Positions 44,701 to 57,104 are shown, numbered from the stretch's first letter. The stretch: DNA of 64,000 nucleotides from Cyrtodaria siliqua (GCA_037043455.1 JAWPHD010004356.1:1-64000); one strand, 5' to 3'. Program-made: numbers and translations. The notes: generated from the sequence alone by a model not told the origin.

Positions 44701-47508
44701 TTCAGAGTGTCTTAATTTTAATTTATCGAATTCGTTAAAACCTACTTTTGGAAATATTTGTCTATTTCTTGTGTGTGAAATAAACATACTATTCTTGTTC
44801 TACCAAGGAAAAGTTGGTGGTCTGCATTCACCACAAAAAAATCGACCGACATATATAACCTTACATGTGTTGAAAATGACGTAAAACACCATAAAAACAA
44901 ACAAACTGATATATGTGCCTTTATAGTTATACTGTTAATTCGTTTCCAGCACCCTTCCTACGGCAGTGGATCTGGATCCTATCCGAATGACATCTCCCTA
45001 CTCCGACTATCCCGCCCCATCAGCGTCCCATTCACATCGATCGCTCTTGCAAATGCGGGTGACACCGGAAGTTCAACATGCACTATAACCGGATGGGGAA
45101 GACTCTGTAAGTACATAGTTAGTCTAGATCATCTGCGACGCTTGCTTGTTTTCAAGACAAACGTCTAAATTATATTCACACGGCAGCCATTTAATCGAGA
45201 TTCCGGTATCGTTTTTGATTGGCTGATACAGACGCACCTTCTATCAAAGATATACAGAACGGCAGTTATACAATAAATTAATAAATAAATAAAGATGGGA
45301 ACTTCATAATTTTATCGACAAACTAAATGTGGATGGTAAAATTAATAAAATAATAATATCTTACGGACATGTGCTTCCGGTTTCAAATTAGTTTCTGCAC
45401 AAAGGGTCAAGACAGACGTTTGCATTTACAATCAAGCGTCGAAGATGATCAAGACTAGTACAGAGTACATGCATACATGTTGACGTATTACTTTAAAAAG
45501 CAAAACAGTCGCATTATTTTGCATGTAAAAACATGTTTAGCCTATGTAGTTTGTGGAGGGTTTATTTGCTCTTGGATAACTTTAGACCTTTGTTTGGAGC
45601 TTGGAAAGAAATGCATCAATGCATTCGATCTGTGTATTTCTTTTGTATTTCTTTTGTGAAACATATGCATACATTTGTGAAGAATGGTTATCAAGAACAA
45701 AGCACTGACAAGAATATCAGATGTGAAATAATTACAAAAAACCCAGCAGTCTACCAAACCAATATCTAAAGTATGTGAATCTTATACGTGAAACATTTCA
45801 AAATGGTAGAAAATAGACAACCTGCAACAGATGTTTCCACCTGTCGTTCAAATTATTACTTACCCAAATTCATTTTTCTTCTCCTTTTTTTCTCAATAAA
45901 ATTTGACTCATAAATACTCAATCTTTCTTACGTCCATCCTGGATCAAACGAAAGGTTTTATGTAAAAAACATATATGTAGAAGTTTTTGAGTGGGATGAA
46001 ACGAAAGGTTTTATGTAAAAAAATAAGTAGAAGTTTTTGAGTTAGCCAACTTTAAATCGTTCTGATTTTCAAGAAGACATAACCCTTAATGAAAAACTTG
46101 AATGTAACACCGTTTCGTATATGACAGTTTCATTTCTTTACCTGCTATCGACAAATCAACATCAAAAATGCACAACCATGCATACACTGAAAAATATTAT
46201 AATCTATGCGAGATTAGAACCCATGACTTTCGGACTAACAATCCCTACGCTTTAACACTTGACTATATAGTCAGTTGATCAATAGCGTTACCTGTATCGA
46301 TATACTGTTAGCCTTTCTTCAGTAGCTTGAATTTGGTAGTAAACAAGTCGTTAAATCATTTGCTTTAAGTACGCACCCACTAGCTTATATACAGTATAGT
46401 AGATGTAAGGCCCGATTAAATCTTTCTTTAAAACAACATCGCTAAAATGTTAGTAAATTACAAATGAGAACTTCGTTATGAAGGGTTAACAACACCACAT
46501 AGTATGTAACCAAGAAGCTAACAAAAGAACAATGTTTCAAATTACAGCCGGCACGAGCAGTTCCTTACCCGATATTCTTCAGAAGACCACAGGTCAGATT
46601 TTGACGACAAGCGTCTGTAGATCTTATTGGCCAACCCAGGTCTCTGACAATCACATATGTATCCTTGGTGACTCACAAAGTGGAGCCTGTAATGTAAGTT
46701 TCATGGATGGATTTCTAGAAATCTGATGTTTGTTAAAGTTCAGTTTGTATCTAAATGTTTAAATCAAACACGAAATGCTGGAAGTATGGGTCAAACATTT
46801 AGATTAGCACCTCAGTGAAAATATATTTTAATTTTAACCAGCTGCAATTAAATAAAAGTCACACAGTTTGGAATTGGCAGTTTTCTTGGTTATTCTAAAA
46901 CATGTTTATACGATATTGTAGCATGGTCGGTGACATTTCCTTTGATGAATGCAAAGCATTAAATCGTTTAATTTAGTTAAAGGGGCGTGGCTATACCGTA
47001 CTACAACTACCAGATAGAGGAATTTAGAGCAGTGTCACAGTGTTACTAATTACACCATGCTACAAAAAAGATAGAGTCTGTCACAGCTCGTTAGTTATTT
47101 AAACACCTCGATGGACTACGCCCATCCTGGTGTTTAAATAAGCCAACTCGCTGAGACCAGACTCTCTCTAGTACTTATTAATGATTTGCAAATGTGAAAG
47201 TTACTAGGAAAACTAATAGCGAGAGGCTGCGAGTTTACAAAAATCAAGATTGCCGTGTGTCCCTTTAAGGTAAATAAATAAATAAAAAATAAATGCTATC
47301 ATCATGTAAAGCTGCTTTGTTTAATACTTATCTGTTTTTAATTTCCCAGGGTGATAGTGGCGGCCCGATGGAGTGCGTACGTTCGGACGGCGTGACCATC
47401 CTCGCAGGCGTGACGTCATTTGGCGCGTCCAGTTGTTCGACGAGCTACCCTAGCGTCTATACACGAATCTCGGCATACAATACATGGATTAATAGCATAG
47501 TCAACTAA
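41783..47508 (+). CDS. Chymotrypsin-like secreted serine protease, left copy (6 exons)
   Basis: Exons 41783-41834, 43254-43404, 44066-44159, 44950-45106, 46548-46693 and 47350-47508 join to 252 codons plus TAA; every intron is GT-AG and phases agree. Family S1 endopeptidase: signal peptide of about 18 residues, short propeptide ending SR, then mature start IVNG (residue 24), activated by cleavage after Arg23. Catalytic triad: H64 in TAAHC, D113 in NDISLL, S203 in GDSGGP. Eight mature cysteines allow four disulfides (49-65, 143-209, 175-189, 199-229). The S1-pocket position 189 is Gly197, not Asp, with Gly225 at 216 and Ser235 at 226. Trypsin specificity is therefore unlikely and a chymotrypsin- or elastase-like preference is inferred. 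Probably a digestive enzyme; defence is possible. A convergent paralogue lies at 57846-63720. Exon 3's frame continues into the intron, so exon ends rest on splice sites. Confidence 0.9.
42225..42315 (+). repeat. SINE 3'-end remnant in protease intron 1
   Basis: CAAGTCGACCCTCATATATG, AACATGTGTTAAAAATTACT and AAACCCATTCAAATTAAATC resemble the SINE-type segment at 44815-44925. The mirrored copy is at about 63230-63325. Confidence 0.45.
42478..42738 (+). repeat. GAATA/GAATG pentanucleotide microsatellite
   Basis: About 260 bp of AGAAT and GGAAT pentamers in intron 1 of the left protease gene. The mirrored array in the right arm (about 62970-63050) is only about 80 bp, so the two copies differ strongly in length. 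Minus-strand frames reading FYSIPFHS are by-products. Confidence 0.9.
44815..44925 (+). repeat. SINE 3'-end remnant in protease intron 3
   Basis: Contains AATCGACCGACATATATAAC, ACATGTGTTGAAAATGACGT and an AAACACCATAAAAACAAAC tail. Mirrored at about 60750-60860. Confidence 0.5.
45120..45457. mobile_element. TA-flanked MITE in protease intron 4, left copy
   Basis: The left end GTCTAGATCATCTGCGACGC is the inverse of the right end GCGTCGAAGATGATCAAGAC with two mismatches; TA flanks both sides. Length is about 338 bp, non-coding. The same element at the same intron position in the right arm shows that insertion came before the inverted duplication. Confidence 0.7.
46204..46270 (-). pseudogene. 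Degenerate tRNA-Asn-like sequence, left copy
   Basis: On the minus strand, GTTAGTCCGAAAGTCATGGG and then TTCTAATCTCGC resemble the anticodon (GTT) and T-arm half of a tRNA-Asn. The T-loop has C-to-T damage in the B box, and no acceptor stem can be drawn. It lies in intron 4 of the left protease gene. Confidence 0.4.
47040..47175. repeat. Inverted-repeat hairpin in protease intron 5
   Basis: GTTATTTAAACACC and GGTGTTTAAATAAGCC face each other around GATGGACTACGCCCATC, flanked by GATAGAGTCTG and CAGACTCTCTC. This looks like two element ends meeting. The right arm has two such units. Confidence 0.5.
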
Positions 47509-47629
47509 CGGGGGCAGTTCCAATCACAGGCCAACACGTAACTAGAAGAAACAAAGAGCGCATATTTGACATAAAAAATATCGTGTATTGCTTTAATATG
47601 CCTGTTGATTGCTTCGTAATTCATAAATG

Positions 47630-47635
47630 AATAAA
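47630..47635 (+). terminator. Polyadenylation signal of left protease gene
   Basis: AATAAA lies 122 bases after the stop; the mirror hexamer is conserved in the right arm (57719-57724). Confidence 0.5.
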
Positions 47636-47759
47636 TAATACCAAAGAATTTCAAAGTTTGTTTGTTTTGTTATTCTGGTTATGAAGAATGTAAACACTAC
47701 TGATATAAAAAAAATATAGCAACAACACAAACAGATATATATGTAGGTCTAACAGTCGA

Positions 47760-47990
47760 ACAGGAAATGACCTCCGCGGTCGAGAGGGTAAATACGCTGA
47801 AACCGACTCGCCTCTCACCGCGGATTCGAATCCCACTGGGGGCTCGACTTGTGAGAAAGTGTCGATCCTTGCGGATCGCGGAAGGTATACAGTATTGGTT
47901 CTACCCTGGAATAAAGTCATCTCTCTCCACCACAAAAACAACAGTCTGAAAAATGACGTTAAACGCCGTCGAATGTGGAAAGGAAATGTA
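47760..47990 (+). repeat. tRNA-derived SINE, left copy
   Basis: CTCCGCGGTCGAGAGGGTAA is an A-box-like head, GGATTCGAATCCCACTGGGG contains a B box, and the body ends TGAAAAATGACGTTAAACGC. A mirrored copy lies at about 57360-57595. A 60-residue frame inside is not a gene. Confidence 0.7.
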
Positions 47991-48059
47991 GAAAATGTAC
48001 CAATCACAGGACACACATAGTCATCCAAAACCACGCATTCAAAGCAAACAATTACAAGG

Positions 48060-48248
48060 CTAAATATAAACACGGCATGCGACATAAACCATAAACACGG
48101 CATGCGACATAAACCATAAACACGGCATGCGACACAAATATAAACACGGCATGCGACATAAATCATAAACACAGCATGCGACATAAATCATAAACACGGC
48201 ATGCGACATAAATCATAAACACGGCATGCGACATAAATCATAAACATA
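48060..48248 (+). repeat. 25-bp minisatellite, about 7 units (left arm)
   Basis: CACGGCATGCGACATAAA recurs every 25 bp (for example 48071, 48096). The mirror array at about 57110-57290 has a similar number of units with more variants. A 177-residue minus-strand frame (47651-48184) partly reads this array. Confidence 0.85.
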
Positions 48249-48599
48249 AAAAGTTCGTGTATACACATATGTACCTTTGAAGAAACAAATCCAACCACTA
48301 ATAGTACGCTGCATAACATCGGTGTACCTTCGGATTTCTATAATTTCTATAGTTTTTATAAGCCAGGGAACCAGCAAATCTTCCAATTACGACATTATCG
48401 AATTTGTGATAAACAGAGTACTAACTTTTTTTTTGTTAAAATATGTTAAGAAAGATACGTTCTCATAACACAAGTTACATTCGTGGTTGGGATATTTTCT
48501 CAAGGTAATATGTGTATCCACGAATGTACTCGGGGTACAGGGTACATCAGTGTAGTATCCTGTACGGAATAGATCCAATCAGCGTCAGTGGTAAGAATG

Positions 48600-51396
48600 C
48601 CTCTGGTGTTTAAAACCAGTTTCTAGGGTACACCAATCCCCAATCTTACCGTACATTCATCCCAATTAAATGAGATAGTGTAAACAAAGAAATCCCCGCC
48701 TACCAGACTGGGCAGGACTGGGCATGCACTATAAATAAAACACAGAGATAATCATGTATATTTGAATATAAACAAACAAAATAAACTAAAACGCTAAAAC
48801 TCACTGACTTGTCAGAAGCCAGAGCAACAAAGAATAAACTTTAAGTACACGACATCAAAAACCATCATTGCATTATATAGCAGGTTAACATGTGTAACTG
48901 ACCAATCAGAGGCTTCTATTTACTTGACGCTTGGGTCCGTATATTCATAAAGCTATATAGTCGGTTTTTGTGGAGGCCGTTTTACGTATTGACCGAGTTC
49001 ATACGGGGTGAAAATATCCATATCTATACTAGTATCGAGAAGCCTTTTTGCTTTTAACCTGCTTGAATATAATTAATTATCTTGTACCGCCGCAGCGGAA
49101 GGGGTTATAGTAATGTCCTCTGTCCGTCTGTCCGTGCAGCTAAAATGGAGAAGAGGACCCTTTTAGTAGCAGAAGGAAATGTTCATTTTCCAACAAGGGG
49201 CATGGCCCTCTGTATTTGTGTGCTCAAATTTTAGCAAAGAGCTAGACGCTGGTGATCCAAACAGTTTAGAAAAATGCCCCCCACCATAGGCTGTTCAATT
49301 TCATTGGACATAATTTGGCCAAATACTTGGACATAAATAGAGGGCCTTTTTCTAAATAAAGGGACCATTTTTCATTATTTATGACCCTTTATTATACCCA
49401 CGCTTTTACAGAGAGTAATGGGGGCTATATAGCCTTGTAGTCAAAGTTAATGCAGTAAAAATGTATTTTTGTGACGTCACAGATTAAATTTGATATATTT
49501 TTAACTCACCATAACTTCTAAATTACTTGACCGATTTCAAATTGTTTTTGGAAAATGGTTGACCCGGCAAACTAAATTTCTACCAAACATACTGAACTCT
49601 ACTGTAAATGACCACAACTCCTAAAATACTTCACAATTTTTCAAAAACAATCGCTCATTTCCTTAATTAGAAGGTTTCCAAGTAAACGATATTAGAAGTT
49701 ATTTTATAAAACAAGTCATTTTTTTATATATTTTTTTCAGGCAGTGAATATAAAACTATATTTCACAGTATGAAAAGCACTTTTATTGCATTGCTAAAGT
49801 GCAACTTATTCCATTGCTTATCCTAACAAAAAGTGCTACCAAAGCGGCATGCTTGCACAATAGCTGTGCCCGTATTCATAAAACAACATAAGAAACAAAT
49901 ATTACTTGAGTCAAAATTTAAGATTTTCACACATTTTCAAATATCCTTATCTACGTCTCAGCGACACTACAGAGCATCTAGTTTAAGATTTAGCTCTTGG
50001 TTTTATTAATCCACAGCATTATTTAAAATAGAAAAAAAATGTCTTAAAATGATAGAAAAAGGTGTTTAAACAACTGATTAATTTTTACATAAGATATTGC
50101 TAAGAACCTTTATAGCATCGTTGAGACACTGTGACATCGATAATCTGTCATAGTGTCTCAACGAAGCTATATAGTTATACAGTCGTTTTTTTCCGTGGAG
50201 ACGCGTTTTAAATATTGACCGAGTTCATACGGTGTGATTTTACACATCAAAGACGTAAATGGCGAATGCCACGAAGCATTATCTAAATGCATAAAGGTAA
50301 TGTTAGTATTCATACACAAAATAAGAAATGAAATGGCTTCCTTGTACGATATTAATTACAGTATAGTAAACGATTTACATTATATAAAGAGAATCAGGAC
50401 ACAATGATCTTAACTAACTTGATATAATATACCTAGGATTAGGGTTATATTCAATAATAATCAAAGTATATGTAATATAGATTACCTACATACGTATCAA
50501 GTACATGTATGGAGCATGTATGGCCATTCGAAATGACCAGGGCAAAACAATTAATAATAATTGGTAGCTACTAAAGTGCCGACCCGTTAACCTGGATGAA
50601 ACTCACTTATGAAAGTTCAGGCATTAAATGAAAAGCTGGTGTCATAGGGTCGCCTTGTACTCTGACGAACAATGCGATGGTTGTGTGAGCATCGTTTAGG
50701 TCAACCTAATTAATTATATTTTTAGTAACAGCATGACCAAAAACTTCTAACCAAAGGGAATGTTTGATTGATGAAACTATGAGATGACCGGAGTAACACT
50801 CGGCATCCACGGGTGAGGGGGTCACCTTGTTTCTGAACAATGGGAGGCTTATATAAAAACCCTGTATCCAGTAGTCTAGAAAGTAAGTTAAATATCTTGT
50901 TTACTACAAAATGCTCAGATTTATACTCTTGGGTTAGTTTGGACACTTTTAATAGTCATGTGCAATATACTTAAGTCTACGTGGCTGTCAATATCTGGGT
51001 CATTATGAGGATATATAAAATTGGCGTGAGCCAGCATTCATCATCTGATCAGATCACATTGAGATTCTGAAGGTTGGTCTCTTGTCTGTCCCGGTCGGGC
51101 GGTAGATCTTTTTTTAGATAGCCTAAGTCGCACACTAGACTAGACTAGTAGACTGCTGCACGTTAAAAACTGTACATTTATTGAAAGTTGAACATTTTAC
51201 TCTGTTTTTTTAGTTGTATATTGTGAACGTAAATTAATAGATGGTAGTTTAATAAATATATATTAAAGACTATTACTGTTTTAAGTATTTCACCTCACTA
51301 TACAGTACATATAGGCCAATACATCAACAGACGTAAATGGCGAATGTAACGAAGCACTGCATTGGTCACGCTACGCTCCTTAGTCAGCGGACGTAT
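48600..51396. other. Non-coding part of the left arm
   Basis: No gene is recognised. A repeat leader (CCGCCGCAGCGGAAGGGGTT followed by GTCCGTCTGTCC) sits at 49087-49140. The phrase ACCGAGTTCATACGG occurs at 49000 and 50219, suggesting element ends about 1.2 kb apart. All of it is mirrored in 54008-56800. Confidence 0.5.
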
Positions 51397-52410
51397 TTAC
51401 CACTTCGTTCCAACTAGAATATTACATAGTAATTTATAACTGATGCAAAGGAGAGTATGGCCAATCACATTGATGTTATATAGTCCACACAGGTGATAGG
51501 TTAGTAAAGTTATTAAAAACATAACGGGACTTGGTACTATATACTGGACAATGAACCATTGATTCTTTTTATTCCCAGAGGTGTGTGTGTCATCATCCGC
51601 TGTCACTTCCCTCCTTGCATCTGTGGTTCTGGTTATGTAGGGAAGAAGCAGATTGCGATGAAGAGTTCTACTCTTTTTAAACCTTGCCCTTTCATGTACC
51701 ACATACACGGATATGTCACTGTTTGGTTGGCGACGACTATGTATGGGTCATGTTCTCATCTTTCCGCCAAGTAATGGAGGATAGAGTCTTCACGAGTACT
51801 CGGTCTACTCGGAGCCAGAACAGAACTTCGAGCCATCTCGTCATTGTTGATTCTTCCTGCTTTGGCGGAGACTTCTATGGCCTTCTGGTATGCTGTATTG
51901 AGACGGTCTCGCAGTTTAACGATGTACTCCGATTGTGTACTAGCGGATACTGTGTTTGTTACCAGCCTGAATAATGCATCGATGGCTAGTTAAGGATGTC
52001 TAACGAACATGTGTTAAGGCGCCAAGTTACACCATTTAGAGCAACGTTTCGTAAAACCGATCAACCATCCCATGATGTCCTACTTTTTTCTATGCCGGCA
52101 AGTTCACGAAGTTTCTTGATGAGGTGGGACACAAAATTTTGACCTTGGTCGCTATGAATCTATGCTGGAAATCCATAATGAACCATGACGTTTTCAAACA
52201 GCACTTTAGCCGTACTCTTTGACGCTTGGTTCATGGTATGAGATGCCTGTGCATATCTGCTAGGTCCTCATAGCCTCCCTTAGACCTCATAGCCTCCCTT
52301 AGACCCCATAGCCTCCCTTAGACCCTTCCACAGAGAGGAAGCCAGCTGCATAGCACCTTTATCGGGAATGAGGATTTAATCGGCACGAGCTCAGCCTTTG
52401 ATGGTACATG
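51397..52410 (-). pseudogene. Ty3/gypsy-like integrase fragment, left copy (dead)
   Basis: On the minus strand several frames match the pol integrase core and C-terminal region of Ty3/gypsy retrotransposons: AELVPIKSSFP (about 52366-52405), HYGFPA, then a TAG stop, IHSDQGQNF and LRELAGIEKS (about 52090-52190), and RTLHRNLLLPYI near 51640. Stops and frameshifts break it, and no reverse transcriptase, gag or LTR pair is recognised. The upstream piece continues into the palindrome spacer, whereas the right-arm copy lacks it. Confidence 0.75.
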
Positions 52411-53146
52411 TATAGACTTCCGGCGTAAACATCTGTCCGCAGTTCTTTTTCATAGCTGCAATATTGGCGTCCATCCTGGTCAATAAAATCATTCAATGAA
52501 TAGTGATAAATGCGGTCACGCCCTTATAGTGATAAAGTGCGGTCACGCCCTTATAGTGATAACGAGCGGTCACGACCTTGATGGCAAAGGACATCGTGGA
52601 GAGATTAAAAAACCTCTAACCGAACACCGTCAGCAATGACAAGTTGTAGCCGGTCCTCTAACCGAACACCGTCAGCAAGGACAAGTTGTAGCCGGTCCTC
52701 GCCAAAGACGGAAGCTCTCTTGTAATACGTTTACATTCTCTATATAAACATCATTTGCATTTCCATGGTAGTTTACTTAAATATCAACTTAGTCGATTTT
52801 GTAGATGACCTTTGAATGTCTTTTTGGTCTGTTTTAGTAGCATCTATAGTAGTTCATTTCTATCTGACGTCATTTACGCGGATTTCTTGTCCGTTTTAGC
52901 AATATCATCTAATATGGCCGTATCAATCTTCGACCACTAGATTAAGTATTGTCAAGAATGTCTGTTAAAGATAGGTAGATTTTATTTCTATATATCTAGG
53001 AATCTTTATGTGTGGAAGCTATCCAGCTGGGTTGCGGAAAGTCGGTGGTTCTACCCAAATGCCCGGAGGGGCACCTGGGGTCTTCCTCCACCAGTAGAAG
53101 CTGTAAAGTCGCCATATGACATTAGCTGTTGGTGCGACTTGTCTTA
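52245..53146. other. Spacer at the centre of the inverted duplication
   Basis: About 900 bp not mirrored. Left part: upstream continuation of the minus-strand integrase fragment and short direct repeats (ATAGCCTCCCTTAGACC three times at about 52270-52325; GCGGTCACGCCCTTATAGTG twice at about 52514-52545; CCGAACACCGTCAGCAA twice at about 52620-52680). Right part: a SINE body whose 3' end meets the right arm. Confidence 0.65.
53015..53146 (+). repeat. SINE fragment abutting the right arm
   Basis: GGTGGTTCTACCCAAATGCC, CGGAGGGGCACCTGGGGTCT and AAGTCGCCATATGACATTAG match the body of the SINE at 31590-31780. Its 3' end falls at the first base of the mirrored sequence. Confidence 0.6.
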
Positions 53147-54007
53147 ATCTCATACCATTAACCAAGCGTCAAAGATTACGGCTAAAGTGCTGTTTGAAAA
53201 CGTCATGGTTCATTATGGGTTTCCAGCATAGATTCAAAGCGACCAAGGTCAAAACTGCGTGTCCCATCTCATCAAGGAACAGCGTGAACTTGCCGGAATA
53301 GAATAAAGTAGGATGTAACATGGGATGGTTGATCGGTTTTACGAAACGTTGCTCAAAATGCTGTAACTTGGCGCCTTAACACATGTTCGTTAGACATCCT
53401 TAGCCATCGATGCATTATTCAGGCTGGCAACAAACATAGTACACAATCGGAGTACATGGTTAAAGTACGAGACCGTCTCAATACAGCATACCAGAAGGCC
53501 AGAGAAGTCTCCGCTAAAGCAGGAAGAATCAACAAGAGTCGCTATGACGAGATGGCTCGAAGTTCTGTTCTGGCTCCAGTAGACCGAGTACTCGTGAAGA
53601 ATCTATCCTCCATTCGTGGAAAACAGAAGTTGGCGGAAAGATGGGAACATGACCCATACATCGTCGTCGCCAACCAAACAGTGACATACCCGTGTATGTG
53701 GTATAACATGAAAGGGGCAAGGTTTAAAACGAGTAGAACTCTTCATCGCAATCTGCTTCTTCCCTACATAACCAGAACCACAGATGCACGGAGGGAAGTG
53801 ACAGAGGATGATGACACACATACCTCTGGGGAAAAAAGAATCAATTGTTCATTGTCCAGTATACTAGTACCAACTCCCGGTATGTTTTCAATAACTTTAC
53901 TAACATATCACCTGTGTGGGCTATATAACATCAATGTGAGTGACCATACTCTCCTTTGCATCGGTTATAAATTACTATGTAATATTCTAGTTGGAACGAA
54001 GTGGTAA
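53147..54007 (+). pseudogene. Ty3/gypsy-like integrase fragment, right copy (dead)
   Basis: Begins inside the integrase core (AKVLFENVMVHYGFPA, then the same TAG stop as in the left copy, then SDQGQN). It continues through a shifted frame and ends with an open 183-residue C-terminal stretch at 53456-54007 (VRDRLNTAYQKAREVSAKAG, DPYIVVANQ, RTLHRNLLLPYI). This is the GPY/F-type tail region of gypsy integrase. A TATATAAG word at about 54545 could belong to an LTR, but no LTR pair is seen. Confidence 0.8.
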
Positions 54008-56790
54008 ATACGTCCGCTGACTAAGGAGCATAGAGTGACCAATGCAATGCTTCGTTACATTCGCCATTTACGTATGTTGATGTATTGGCCTATATGTACT
54101 GTATAGTGACGTGAAATACTTAACACAGTAATAGTCTTTAATATATATTTATTAAACTACCATCTATTAATTTACGTCCACAATATACAACTAAGAAACC
54201 GGAGTAAAATGTTCAACTTTTAATAAATGTACGGTTTTTAACGTGCAGCAGTCTACTAGTCTAGTCTAGTGTGCGACTTAGGCTATCTAAAATAAGATCT
54301 ACCGCCCGACCGGTACACGACAAGCGACCAACCTTCAGCTCTGAATCTCAGTGTGATCTGATCCGATGATGAATGCTGGCTCACGCCACATTTATATATC
54401 CTCATAATGACCCAGATATTGACAGCCACGTAGACTTAAGTATCACTTAAAAGTGTCCAAACTAACCTAAGAGTATAAATCTGAGGATTTTGTAGTAAAC
54501 AAGATAATTAACTTACTTTCCGGACTACTGGATACAGGGTTCTTATATAAGCCTCCCATTGTTCAGAAACAAGGTGATCCCCTCACCCGTGGATGCCGAG
54601 TGTTACTCCGGTCATCTCATAGTTTCATAAACAAACATTCCCTTAGGTTAGAAGTTTTTGGTCATGCTGTTACTAAAAATATAATTAATTAGGTTGACCT
54701 AAACGATGCTTACACAACCATCGCAGTGTTCGTCAGAGTACAAGGCGACCCTATGACACCAGCTTTTCATTTAATGCCTGAACTTTCATAAGTGAGTTTC
54801 ATCCAGGTTAACGGGTCGGCACTTTAGTAGCTACCAATTATTATTAATTGTTTTGCCCTGGTCATTTCGAATGGCCATACATGCTCCACACATGTACTTG
54901 ATACGTATGTAGGTAAGCTATATTACATATATTTTGATTATTATTGAATATAAACCGAATCCTAGGTATATTATATCAAGTTAGTTAAGATCATTGTGTC
55001 CTGATTCTCTTTATATAATGTAATGTAAAATGTTAATATACTGTAATTAATATCGTACAAGGAAGCCATTTCATTTCTTATTTTGTGTATGAATACTAAT
55101 ATTACCTTTATGCATTTTAATAATGCTTCGTGGCATTCGCCATTTACGTCTTTGATGTGTAAAACCACACTGTATGAACTCGGTCAATACGTAAAACGCG
55201 TCTCCATGAAAACCGACTATATAACTTTATAGCTTCGTTTAGACACTATTACAGATTATCGATGTCACAGTGTTTCAACGATGCTATACAGCTTCTTAGC
55301 AATATCTTATGTCAAAATTAATCAATTTTTTAAACACCTTTTTCTATCATTTTTAGACAGTTTCTTTATATATTAAATAATGCTATGGCTTAATAAAACT
55401 AAGAGCTAAATTAGTTGCTTAAAATAGATGCTCTGTAGTGTCGCTGAGAGGTGGATATTTGAAAATGTGTGAAAATCTTAAAAATGTGTGGAAATCTTAT
55501 TCGGGCGCAGCTATCGTGCAAGCATGCCGCTTTGATAGCACTTTTTGTTAGGATATGCAATGGAATATGTTGCACTTTAGCAATGCAATAAAAGTGCTTT
55601 TCATACTGTGAAATATAGTTTCATATTCACTGCCCGAAAATATATATAAAAAAATGACTTGTTTTATAAAATAACTTCTAATATCGTTAACTTGGAAACC
55701 TTCTAATTAAGGAAATGAGCGATTGTTTTTGAAAATTCGTGAAGTATTTTAGGAGTTGTTGTCATTTACAGTATGTGTGGTAGAACTGTCAGTTTGCCGG
55801 ATCAACCTTTTTCCAGAAATAATTCGAAATCGATCAAGTATTTTAGAAGTTATGATGAGTTAAAAATATATCAAATTTAATCTATGACGTCACAAAAATA
55901 CATTTTTACCGCATTAACTTTGACTACACGGCTATATAGCCCCCACTTCTCTCTGTAAAAGCGTGGGTATAATAAAGGGTCATAAATAATGAAAAATGAT
56001 CCCTTCGTTTAGAAATGGCCCTCTATTTGTGTCCAAGTATTTGGCCAAATCATGTCCAATGAACTTGAACAGCCTATGGTGGGGGACATTTTTCTAAACT
56101 GTTTGGATCATCAGCTTCTAGCTCTTTGCTGTCATTTGAGCACACAAATACAGAGGGCCCCTTGTTGGAAAATGAACATTTCCTTCTGCTACTAAAAGGG
56201 CCCTCTTCTCCATTTTAGCTGCACAGACAGACGGACAGAGGACATTACTATATCCCCCTTCCGCTGCGGCGGTACAAGATAATTAATTATATGCAAGCAG
56301 GTTAAAAGCCAAAAATATTCTCGATGCCTATATAGATATGGAAATTTTCACCCGTATGAACTCGGTCAATACGTAAAAAGGTCTCCACAAAAACCGACTA
56401 TATAGCTTTATGAATATACGGACCCAGGAGTTTTAACTACGACAAGTAAATAGAAGCCTCTGATTGGTCAGTTACACATGTAAACTTGCTATATAATGCA
56501 ATGATGGTTTTTGATGTCGAGTACTTAACGGTTTATTCTGTGTTGCTCTGGCTTCTGACAAGTCAGTGAGTTCTAGCGTTTTAGACTTTTGTTTGTTTAT
56601 ATTCAAATATACATGATTATCTCTGTGTTTTACTTATAGTGCATGCCCGGTCCTGTCCAGTCTGGTAGGCGGAGATTTCTTTGTTTACACTATCCCATTT
56701 AATTGGGATGAATATACAGTAAGATTGGAGCTCGGTGTACCCTGGAAACTGGTTTTAAACAGCAGAGGCATTCTTACCACTGACGCTGAT
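54008..56790. other. Non-coding part of the right arm
   Basis: Mirror of 48600-51396. No gene is recognised. The GTCCGTC-type leader is inverted at about 56215-56275. Confidence 0.5.
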
Positions 56791-57104
56791 TGGATCTATG
56801 TCGTAAAGGGAACTACACTAATGTACCCCGGGTACATTCGTGGATACACACATATTACCTTGAGAAAATATCCCAACCACGAATGTACCCTGTGTTATGA
56901 GAACGTATCTTTATTAAAATGTTTTAACAACAAAAAATAACTGAAGTTAGTACTGTGTTTATCACAAATTCGATAATGTCGTAATGGGTAGACTTGCTGG
57001 GTCCCGGCTTATAAAAACTGAAATCCGAAGATACACTGGTGTCATGAAGCGTACTATTAGTGGTTGAATTGTTTTTCTTCAAAGGTTCATATGTGTATAC
57101 ACGA

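Larger units (their letters stand above)
41490..52244 (+). repeat. Left arm of giant inverted duplication
   Basis: From GTTTATGACAGAGTAAAACA at 41490 to TCATGGTATGAGAT at 52244, this segment recurs inverted at 53147-64000. The protease gene, its introns, MITE, SINE remnants, 25-bp array and gypsy-like fragment appear in the same mirrored order. Coding exons differ at 16 of 759 positions; one sampled intron piece next to exon 5 differs at 6 of 116. The arm contains indels and array-length differences, so it is not a simple sequencing fold-back. Confidence 0.9.

Noticed and set aside
47651..48184. 177-codon minus-strand frame
   Set aside because: It runs through the 25-bp array and a SINE; the mirrored right-arm region does not keep it open.
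54471..54700. Coding frame mirrored at 50722-50946 (74 residues)
   Set aside because: The frame is present on the minus strand in the left arm but has changes in the right arm; no domain is recognised. It may be part of the decayed retrotransposon's 3' region.
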